Origin: Saccharopolyspora sp. NFXS83
GTDB taxonomy: Bacteria > Actinomycetota > Actinomycetes > Mycobacteriales > Pseudonocardiaceae
Length of the DNA stretch: 49,167 nucleotides
Reading direction: 5' to 3'
NCBI RefSeq assembly: GCF_026241095.1
Contig: NZ_JAPFGB010000004.1
Coordinates: 1 to 49,167, forward strand
The position numbers were made by a program, and so were the translations under genes. The notes beneath the pieces were generated by a model, which saw only the letters and a program-made list of their open reading frames with translations, ran no database searches and was not told the origin of the DNA. Below are positions 31,650 to 38,578 of this stretch, piece after piece (the first letter of the stretch is position 1; every line of letters starts with the position of its first letter).

Positions 31650-31661
31650 TCGTCTGGACCA
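31650..31661. promoter_or_regulatory. DasR-like (dre) operator match
   Basis: TCGTCTGGACCA matches the DasR consensus TGGTCTAGACCA at 10 of 12 positions; the following CT also fits the longer consensus. It lies in the ridA / 31723 divergent region, between the -10-like TATCAT (31680-31685) and the ridA start. GntR/HutC-family binding is a candidate; no regulator gene of that family is in the window. Confidence 0.35.
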
Positions 31662-31722
31662 CTGCACCGTCCGAGTGCTTATCATCTCCCGATCAGATCG
31701 CGCTCATCGCACTGGAGGCCCC

Positions 31723-33027
31723 TTGCCCCGCTCAGCACCCGGCATCGACCAGCACGCGGTGGCACTGCTGCGCCAAGAGGTCCTCGACTGGCGGTTCAAG
31801 GGCCTGCCCGCCGAAGCGTTCGGGCGCACGGTCGAGGAATTCCTCGGCTCCGGGCCGACGCTGTTCGGCTCCGGTTTCACCGGCCCGGTGCTGACGCTGG
31901 ACGAGGCCGCGCTCACCCACAACCTGACGACGATGGCGCGGTGGTGCGACGCGCACGGGGTGCTGCTCGCCCCGCACGGGAAGACGACGATGGCGCCGCG
32001 GCTGTTCGAGCGGCAGCTGGAGCACGGGGCGTGGGGCATCACCGCGGCGAACCTCCCGCAGCTGCGGGTGTACCGGGCGTTCGGCGTGCGGCAGGTGCTG
32101 CTGGCGAACCAGCTGCTCGACCCGGCCGGGCTGCGCTGGCTGGGCGCCGAGCTCGACGCGGACCCGGAGTTCTCGGTGAGCTGCTGGGCGGACTCGGTCG
32201 ACGGGGTGGCGCTGATGACGCGCGCCCACACCGGCCGACGCCCGCTGGACGTGCTGGTGGAGCTGGGCTGGGACGGCGCCCGGACCGGCGCGAGGTCGGT
32301 GGAGCAGGCGCTCGAAGTGGCGCGGGCGGTCGCGGCGAGCCCGAACCTCCGCTTGGCGGGCGTGGGCGGCTACGAGGGCGCGGCGGCGCACGGCACCGCG
32401 GACTCCGCGCTGTCCACTGTGGATGAATACATGGCCAGGATGCGTTCGCTGGTGGGCGAGATCGAGCGCGCGGAGCTGTTCGAGACCGACGAGATCATCG
32501 TCACCGGCGGCGGCAGCGCCTACTTCGACCAGGTCGCGGAGTCCTTCGCCGCGCCGTGGCCGACGCGCGCGCGGGTGCTGCCGGTGCTGCGCAGCGGCGC
32601 GTACGTCACCCACGACGACGGGCTGTACCGGCGCAACTCCCCCTTCGGCCGCCCGCACCGGCTGGCGGGCGAGGAATCGCCGTTCCGGCCCGCGATGCGG
32701 ATCTGGGCGCAGATCACCTCCCGCCCCGAGCCCGGTCTGGCGCTGGCGACGATGGGGCGCCGCGACGTGTCCTTCGACCAGGACCTCCCGGAGCCGCAGG
32801 TGTTCCGCGGCGCCGACGGGGTGACGCGGGAGCTCCCGCCCGGTTCGTGCCGGGTGACCTCGCTCGCCGATCAGCACGCGTTCCTCGCCGTCGAAGGCGA
32901 CGAACCGCGCATCGGCTCCTGGGTCGGGTTCGGCCTGTCGCACCCGTGCACGGTCTTCGACAAGTGGCCGCTGATCCCGGTGGTCGACGGGGAGAACGTG
33001 GTCGACCTGGTGCGCACCTACTTCTGA
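31723..33027 (+). CDS. D-serine dehydratase-like / amino-acid deaminase, fold type III PLP enzyme
   Basis: A 434-residue fold-III PLP enzyme of the alanine-racemase-N / D-threonine-aldolase / eukaryotic-type D-serine dehydratase family. The Schiff-base Lys87 lies in APHGKTTMAP after the PVLTLDEAALTHNLTTM start. The C-terminal domain has HPC (His407, Cys409) in GLSHPCTVFDKW, the zinc-binding pair of DSD-type D-serine dehydratases, so a zinc-dependent dehydratase/deaminase is likely. The start is TTG at 31723 with GGAGG 4 nt upstream; earlier in-frame codons give residues outside the family. First gene of a run with deacylase and permease, opposite ridA. Confidence 0.87.
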   Translation: MPRSAPGIDQHAVALLRQEVLDWRFKGLPAEAFGRTVEEFLGSGPTLFGSGFTGPVLTLDEAALTHNLTTMARWCDAHGVLLAPHGKTTMAPRLFERQLEHGAWGITAANLPQLRVYRAFGVRQVLLANQLLDPAGLRWLGAELDADPEFSVSCWADSVDGVALMTRAHTGRRPLDVLVELGWDGARTGARSVEQALEVARAVAASPNLRLAGVGGYEGAAAHGTADSALSTVDEYMARMRSLVGEIERAELFETDEIIVTGGGSAYFDQVAESFAAPWPTRARVLPVLRSGAYVTHDDGLYRRNSPFGRPHRLAGEESPFRPAMRIWAQITSRPEPGLALATMGRRDVSFDQDLPEPQVFRGADGVTRELPPGSCRVTSLADQHAFLAVEGDEPRIGSWVGFGLSHPCTVFDKWPLIPVVDGENVVDLVRTYF

Positions 33028-33060
33028 CCCGCAGGGCACGGGCGAGAACCGGAGGTCGGC

Positions 33061-34650
33061 ATGGACGGGGTGTTCCGCGCGGCGACGATCGTCGACGGTT
33101 CCGGGCAGGACCGCTACCGCGGCGACGTCGCGGTCCGCGGTGAGCGGATCGCCGAGATCGGCCCGCCGGGCACGCTCGACGGGCGGCGGGTGCTCGACGC
33201 CGAGGGCCTGGTGCTCGCACCGGGTTTCATCGACATGCACTCGCACTCCGACCTGCAGATCCTCGCCGAGCCGGACCACCTGGCGAAGGTCTCGCAGGGC
33301 GTGACGCTGGAGGTGCTGGGCCAGGACGGTCTGTCGTACGCGCCGGTCGACGACGCGACGCTGGCGGCGGTGCGGGCGCAGATCGCGGGCTGGAACGACG
33401 ACCCGCCCGGTTTCGACTGGAACTGGCGCGGCGTCGGCGAGTACCTCGCGCGGCTGGACACCGGGATCGCGGTCAACGCCGCGTACCTGGTGCCGCAGGG
33501 CACCCTGCGAATGCTGTGCGTCGGCCACGACGACCGGGACGCCACGGCCGCCGAGCTGGACCGGATGCGGCAGGTGCTCGCGGACTCGCTCGCCGAAGGC
33601 GCCGTCGGCATGTCGTCGGGGCTGACCTACACGCCGGGCATGTACGCCTCGGACGCGGAGCTGACCGAGCTGTGCCGGGTCGTGGCCGCGCACGGCGGCT
33701 TCTACAGCCCGCACCACCGCAGCTACGGTGCGGGGGCGCTCACGGCGTACGCGGAGATGATCGAGGTGAGCCGCACTTCCGGCTGCCCGCTGCACCTGGC
33801 GCACGCGACGATGAACTTCGAGGTGAACCGGGGCCGCGCGCCCGAGCTGCTGTCCCTCGTCGACGATGCGCTCGCCGCGGGCGCGGACATCACGATGGAC
33901 AGCTACCCGTACCTGCCGGGGGCGACCTCGCTGCACGCGCTGCTGCCGAGCTGGGCCGCCGAAGGCGGTGTCGAGGCGACGCTGGCGCGGCTGCGGAATC
34001 CGGCCGACCGGCTGCGGATCCGGCACACCATGGAGGTGGCGGGCTCCGACGGCTGCCACGGGGTGCCGATCGACTGGGCGACCATCGAGATCAACGGGGT
34101 GCGCGACGCCGAGCGCAACGGGCACCTGGTGGGGCGCAGCATCGCCGAATCCGCCCGGGCTTCCGGCGCGGAACCCGCCGAGGTGTTCTTCGACGTGCTG
34201 GTGTCCGAGCGGCTAGGCACCTCCTGCCTGATGCACGTCGGGCACGAGGAGAACGTGCGCGCGATCATGCGCCACCCCGCGCACACCGGCGGCAGCGACG
34301 GGCTGCTGGTCGGTGCCCGGCCGCACCCGCGCGCGTGGGGGACCTTCCCCCGCTACCTGGGGCACTACGTGCGGGAACTGGGCGTGCTGAGCCTGGAGGA
34401 ATGCGTCCGGCACCTCACCTCGCGGGCCGCGGACCGGTTGCGGCTGCCCGATCGCGGTCGCGTGCGGGAGGGCGCGGTCGCGGATCTGGTGCTGTTCGAC
34501 CCGGACGCCATCGCCGACACCGCCACCTTCGACGAGCCCCGCAGCACGGCCGCGGGGATGCATCAGGTGCTGGTCAACGGGGTGCCCGTCCTCGACTCCG
34601 GGCGGCGCACCGACGCGCTGCCCGGTCGTGCGGTACGCCGCACCTCCTGA
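33061..34650 (+). CDS. N-acyl-D-amino-acid deacylase, amidohydrolase superfamily
   Basis: A 529-residue amidohydrolase. It has the two-domain form with a composite urease-type beta-sandwich, VLAPGFIDMHSHSD (the HxH at residues 60 and 62), a conserved LHLAHA (one metal ligand), VGHEENVRAIM and GGSDGLL (Asp). The D-aminoacylase metal Cys usually in VGNCGFS is here in the VLGQDGLSYAP segment as Asp89, a variant. Releases D-amino acids from N-acyl-D-amino acids. ATG at 33061 has GGAGG 5 nt upstream. Second gene of the D-amino-acid operon; its product could feed the enzyme upstream and the permease downstream. Confidence 0.88.
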   Translation: MDGVFRAATIVDGSGQDRYRGDVAVRGERIAEIGPPGTLDGRRVLDAEGLVLAPGFIDMHSHSDLQILAEPDHLAKVSQGVTLEVLGQDGLSYAPVDDATLAAVRAQIAGWNDDPPGFDWNWRGVGEYLARLDTGIAVNAAYLVPQGTLRMLCVGHDDRDATAAELDRMRQVLADSLAEGAVGMSSGLTYTPGMYASDAELTELCRVVAAHGGFYSPHHRSYGAGALTAYAEMIEVSRTSGCPLHLAHATMNFEVNRGRAPELLSLVDDALAAGADITMDSYPYLPGATSLHALLPSWAAEGGVEATLARLRNPADRLRIRHTMEVAGSDGCHGVPIDWATIEINGVRDAERNGHLVGRSIAESARASGAEPAEVFFDVLVSERLGTSCLMHVGHEENVRAIMRHPAHTGGSDGLLVGARPHPRAWGTFPRYLGHYVRELGVLSLEECVRHLTSRAADRLRLPDRGRVREGAVADLVLFDPDAIADTATFDEPRSTAAGMHQVLVNGVPVLDSGRRTDALPGRAVRRTS

Positions 34651-34668
34651 CCCCCCAAGGAGTCCATT

Positions 34669-36060
34669 GTGGATGGTTTAGTGCACTGGTTGCAGCAGGA
34701 GACCTCAGGTCTGCTCACGTTGTGCGCGGTGGGCATCGCCGCATTGCTGCTGATGATCATCCGGTTCCGGGTGGAGCCGTTCATCGCACTGATCATCACC
34801 GGGTTGCTGCTGGCGCTCGCCGCCGGAGTGCCCGTCACCGACCTCGTCGGCTCCGCGCAGAAGAGCAGCGAATCGCTGCTGGAGAGCGGATTCGGCAGCA
34901 TCCTCGGCCACATCACCGCGATCGTCGGTCTCGGCGCCATCCTCGGCTCGATCCTGGAGGCCTCCGGCGGCGCGCAACTGCTGACCCGCAGGCTGCTCGC
35001 CGCCTTCGGAGAGAACCGGGCGCCGCTGGCGATGGGGTTGTCCGGGCTACTGTTCGGCATCCCGGTGTTCTTCGACATCGGCATCTTCGTGCTCGCGCCG
35101 CTGGTCTACACCGCCGCCCGGCAAGGCGGGCGCTCGATCCTGCTGTACTGCCTGCCGCTGGTCGCGGGCCTGTCGATGACGCACGCGTTCCTGCCGCCGC
35201 ACCCCGGGCCCGTGGTGGCCGCCGGGCTGCTGGGAGTGGATCTCGGCTGGATCATCCTGATGGGCCTGGCCTGCGGCATTCCCGCGTTCGTCGTGGCGGG
35301 CGTGCTGTTCCCGTCCTGGATCGGCAAGCGCATCCACGTGGACGTGCCGGACACCGCGCCGCCCGCCGAGCTCACCTCGGAGTCCGGCGAGGAGCCGAAG
35401 CTCGGCGTCGTCGCGCTCGTCATCGGGCTGCCGATGCTGCTGATCCTCGGCGGCACCTTCGCCAGCATCACGCTGCCCGCCGGCGCGGCGCTGGACGTGC
35501 TGACGTTCCTGGGCAATCCGGTGGTGGCGCTGACCATCGCGGTGCTGACCGCGTTCTGGCTGCTGGGCACCCGGCGCGGTCTCACCGGGCCGGACCTGGC
35601 CACGCTGACGGCGGCGGCGCTGCGACCGCTGGGCATGATCCTTCTGGTCGTCGGCGCGGGCGGGTTCTTCGGCAAGGTGCTCTCCGAGACCGGCGTGGGC
35701 GACGCGCTCGCCGGGTCGCTGCAGGCCTCCGGGCTGCCGCTGATCGTGTCGGCGTACGTGATCAGCTCCGGGCTGCGGATCGCGCAGGGCTCGGCGACGG
35801 TGGCGATCGTGACCACCGGCGGCATCGTGGCGCCGCTGCTGGCAGGCGCCGACTACTCGCAGCCCCGGCTGGCGCTGATCGCGGTGGCCATCGCCGCGGG
35901 TTCGATCATCGCCTCGCACGTCAACGACGGCGGGTTCTGGATCATCTCGCGGTACTTCGGGATCTCCGTCAAGGACATGATCAAGACCTGGACGGTGCTG
36001 GAGACGATCCTGTCGCTGACCGGCTTCGGCATGGCCGCCCTGCTGAGCCTGCTGGTGTAG
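34669..36060 (+). CDS. GntP/DsdX-family permease
   Basis: A 463-residue membrane protein with about 12 hydrophobic segments, first at about 16-32 and last near 445-462. GntP family members import gluconate, D-serine (DsdX) or related acids with protons. Features are FFDIGIFVLAPLVYTAARQ, HAFLPPHPGPVVAAG and SHVNDGGFWIISRYFG, all GntP signatures. The third gene in this operon; the neighbouring D-amino-acid enzymes favour a D-serine or N-acyl-D-amino-acid substrate over gluconate. GTG at 34669 follows AAGGAG by 7 nt. A perfect hairpin terminator follows at 36068. Confidence 0.88.
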   Translation: MDGLVHWLQQETSGLLTLCAVGIAALLLMIIRFRVEPFIALIITGLLLALAAGVPVTDLVGSAQKSSESLLESGFGSILGHITAIVGLGAILGSILEASGGAQLLTRRLLAAFGENRAPLAMGLSGLLFGIPVFFDIGIFVLAPLVYTAARQGGRSILLYCLPLVAGLSMTHAFLPPHPGPVVAAGLLGVDLGWIILMGLACGIPAFVVAGVLFPSWIGKRIHVDVPDTAPPAELTSESGEEPKLGVVALVIGLPMLLILGGTFASITLPAGAALDVLTFLGNPVVALTIAVLTAFWLLGTRRGLTGPDLATLTAAALRPLGMILLVVGAGGFFGKVLSETGVGDALAGSLQASGLPLIVSAYVISSGLRIAQGSATVAIVTTGGIVAPLLAGADYSQPRLALIAVAIAAGSIIASHVNDGGFWIISRYFGISVKDMIKTWTVLETILSLTGFGMAALLSLLV

Positions 36061-36067
36061 CGCGAGC

Positions 36068-36093
36068 GCCGGGGCCGGAATGCCGGCCCCGGC
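36068..36093 (+). terminator. Hairpin terminator of the D-amino-acid operon
   Basis: GCCGGGGCCGG (36068-36078) and CCGGCCCCGGC (36083-36093) form a perfect 11-bp stem with a 4-nt loop, 8 bp after the permease stop. No U-tract. The rest of the 155-bp gap to 36216 holds no gene. Confidence 0.75.
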
Positions 36094-36215
36094 ACTTCGT
36101 GTTGATCGCGGAGGGGGCGGGTATCCCGTGAGCGCGCCCGCTCCCCCGGACGCTTCCCGGCGGGAAGGGGCGGGCGCCCCTCGGCTTTCGGCGCACGACG
36201 ACAGGAAAAAGGATC

Positions 36216-37178
36216 ATGACCAACACGACCATGCGGGCCATCGGCCAGGACGAGCTCGGCGGACCGGAGGTGCTGCACGAGACGACCGTGCCGCGACCGT
36301 CCCCGCTGCCCACCGAGGTGCTGGTGCGCGTCGTGTCCGCCGGGGTCAACCCGGTGGACTGGAAGACCCGCGAAGGCGGCGGCATGGCAGGCGTGCTCGG
36401 CGAGCCGCCGTTCGTCCTCGGCTGGGACGTCTCCGGCTTCGTCGAGGAGACCGGATTCGGCGTGCACACCGCCGGGGACGAGGTCTACGGCATGCCGTGG
36501 TTCCCGCGCCAAGCGGGCGCCTACGCGGAGTACGTGACCGCGCCGGCCCGGCAGTTCGCCCGCAAGCCCGAGGCGCTGAACCACGACCAGGCGGCCGGGG
36601 TGCCGCTGGCGGCGCTGACCGCGTGGCAGAGCCTGGTGGACCTCGCCGGGATCTCCCGAGGGCAGCGGGTGCTGGTGCACGCGGCCTCCGGCGGGGTGGG
36701 GCACTTCGCGGTGCAGATCGCCAAGCACTTCGGCGCGCACGTGATCGGGACCGCCAGCGCGGGCAAGCACGACTGGGTGCGCGGGCTCGGCGCCGACGAG
36801 GTGATCGACTACCGGGAGACCCGCTTCGAGGAGGTCACCGGCGACATCGACGTGGTCCTCGACCTCGTCGGTGACGGCGTCGACGACACCAGCACCCACT
36901 CGCTCGACGTGCTCAAGCCGGACGGGCTGCTGATCGCGGTGCCCTCGGGCGTCGCCCCCGAACTGCTGGAGCGGGCCCTGCTCCACGGCGTGCGCGCCAC
37001 CGGATACCTGGTCGAGCCGGACGGGGCCGCGCTGCGCAGGATCGGCGAGCTCATCGACGACGGCACGATCTCCGTGGAGATCGACGAGGTGCTCCCGCTG
37101 GCGCAGGCGGCCGAAGCGCACCGCCGCGGTCAGAGCGGCGAGGTCCGCGGCAAGCAGGTGCTGCGCGTCGCCCCGTGA
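36216..37178 (+). CDS. NADP-dependent quinone-oxidoreductase-like MDR protein
   Basis: A 320-residue zinc-free MDR oxidoreductase similar in type to the one at 9755. Features: AGVNPVDWKTREGGG near residue 42, GWDVSGFVEETG, PLAALTAWQSL and the NADPH-binding VLVHAASGGVGHFAVQIAK. Zinc ligands of alcohol dehydrogenases are missing. ATG at 36216 follows AGGAAAAAGGATC. It stands between hairpin terminators (36068-36093 and 37185-37215), so it is probably a single-gene unit. Reduction of quinones or reactive enals is the family role; the physiological substrate is unknown. Confidence 0.9.
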   Translation: MTNTTMRAIGQDELGGPEVLHETTVPRPSPLPTEVLVRVVSAGVNPVDWKTREGGGMAGVLGEPPFVLGWDVSGFVEETGFGVHTAGDEVYGMPWFPRQAGAYAEYVTAPARQFARKPEALNHDQAAGVPLAALTAWQSLVDLAGISRGQRVLVHAASGGVGHFAVQIAKHFGAHVIGTASAGKHDWVRGLGADEVIDYRETRFEEVTGDIDVVLDLVGDGVDDTSTHSLDVLKPDGLLIAVPSGVAPELLERALLHGVRATGYLVEPDGAALRRIGELIDDGTISVEIDEVLPLAQAAEAHRRGQSGEVRGKQVLRVAP

Positions 37179-37184
37179 AACCGC

Positions 37185-37215
37185 CTCGGCCGGGCGGGCT
37201 TCCCGCCCGGCCGAG
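37185..37215 (+). terminator. Perfect hairpin terminator
   Basis: A perfect 14-bp stem (37185-37198 with 37202-37215) with a 3-nt loop, 6 bp after the stop of the 36216 oxidoreductase. Confidence 0.85.
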
Positions 37216-37241
37216 CTCGGGCGGACGAGATTGGGCCATTT

Positions 37242-37253
37242 TGGTCTGGTCCA
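37242..37253. promoter_or_regulatory. DasR-like (dre) operator match
   Basis: TGGTCTGGTCCA differs from the DasR consensus TGGTCTAGACCA at two positions and from the common variant TGGTCTAGTCCA at one. It lies 57 bp before the GTG of the Tat-exported lactonase-like gene, where a promoter would be. Confidence 0.45.
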
Positions 37254-37309
37254 TTGTCGAGCGCGGCGGCGAGACTGGCGGCCGACGTACCCGACGAAGG
37301 AGAACCACC

Positions 37310-38425
37310 GTGCCCGGTCCCGCCCAGAACCCGATGCGCCGCCGCCACTTCCTCGGCGTCCTAGCCGGAGCGAGCGCGCTGCCGCTGCTGTCCCCGCTGA
37401 CCGCGGCGGCCGGGCCTCGCGCGACGACGACGGCGTACGTGGGCAGCTTGACCTCCGCCGAACCCGCGGGCCTCGGGCTGGAGGTGGCCGGCTTCGACGC
37501 CGCGACCGGGAAGCTGACCTCCACGGCGGTCGTCGAAGGCGTGCCGGACGCGTCGTTCTTCGCCTTCTCCCCCGACGGCCGGGTCCTCTACACCACCAAC
37601 GAGCAGGAGCAGGGCAAGGTCACCGCGCTGAGCCTCGCCGACCCCGCCGCCCCCGCGGTGCTCGGCAGCACCGCGACCGGCGGTTCCGGCACGACGCACC
37701 TCACCGTGCACCCGGACGGCTACCTGCTGACGGCGAACTACACCGACGGCACCGTCTCGGCGCACCCCATCGCGCCCGACGGCAGCATCGGCGAGGCGAG
37801 CGACCTGGTGCGCCACGACGCCGCCGAACCGCACGCCCACCAAGTGCTCATCGCTCCCGGCGGAGATCTGGCGGTGGCCGTGGACCTCGGCGCGGACGCG
37901 GTGTTCGTGTACGCGCTGGAGAACGGCAAGCTCGTGCAGCGCCAGAAGCTCACCGTCCCCACCGGGACCGGGCCGCGCCACCTCGCGTGGCACCCGGACG
38001 GCGGGCGCGCCTACCTGCTCGCCGAGTACGCCTCGACGATCACCGTGCTCGACTGGGACGGCGCGGCCTTCACCGCCGGGCAGGTCCTCGGCACCCGCGA
38101 CGAAGGCGCGACCGGCGAGAACTTCCCCGCTGAGATCGCGGTCTCCGGCGACGGCGCGCACGTGTACGCCTCGAACCGGGGCGACGACACGATCGCCGTG
38201 TTCGCCGTGCGCGACGACGGCCTGGAACGGCTCGGCAGCACCCCGACCGGCGGGCAGTGGCCGCGGCACTTCGCGTTCGAGCCGGGCGAATCGGCGCTGC
38301 ACGTGGTGAACCAGCGCTCCGGCACGATCACCCGGCTGGCCCGCGACGCGGGCACCGGTCTGCTCGCGCCCGCCGAGGAATCCGGTGCGTTCGCCGGTGC
38401 GGTGGTGCTCGCCTTCGGGAGCTGA
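37310..38425 (+). CDS. Tat-exported seven-bladed propeller, 6-phosphogluconolactonase-like
   Basis: A 371-residue secreted protein. The N terminus is a twin-arginine signal (RRRHFLG at about 10-16, hydrophobic stretch, TAAA cleavage area near 31-34), after which TTAYVGSLT begins a YbhE/Pgl-type seven-bladed beta-propeller with repeated SPDGR/ HPDG / SGDGAHVYASNRGDDTIAVF blades and the HAHQV and GPRHLAWHPDG motifs of this family. GTG at 37310 has AAGGAG 6 nt upstream and is preferred over ATG 37334. The cytosolic homologue hydrolyses 6-phosphogluconolactone; because this one is exported its natural lactone or carbohydrate substrate is unclear. A DasR-like site lies upstream. Confidence 0.88.
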   Translation: MPGPAQNPMRRRHFLGVLAGASALPLLSPLTAAAGPRATTTAYVGSLTSAEPAGLGLEVAGFDAATGKLTSTAVVEGVPDASFFAFSPDGRVLYTTNEQEQGKVTALSLADPAAPAVLGSTATGGSGTTHLTVHPDGYLLTANYTDGTVSAHPIAPDGSIGEASDLVRHDAAEPHAHQVLIAPGGDLAVAVDLGADAVFVYALENGKLVQRQKLTVPTGTGPRHLAWHPDGGRAYLLAEYASTITVLDWDGAAFTAGQVLGTRDEGATGENFPAEIAVSGDGAHVYASNRGDDTIAVFAVRDDGLERLGSTPTGGQWPRHFAFEPGESALHVVNQRSGTITRLARDAGTGLLAPAEESGAFAGAVVLAFGS

Positions 38426-38578
38426 CAGCCCCCGGATCGGATCAGCGGCTCTGCCGAACGGACGAATTCCCGCGAGGACAACGGGAAGAACCCGCACCGG
38501 CGCGGCGACACCCTCCCCCCGGACAGGTGAAATCGCTACTCTGAGCGGTTCGTTTCGGGGGAATCGAGGGGGTTCCGG

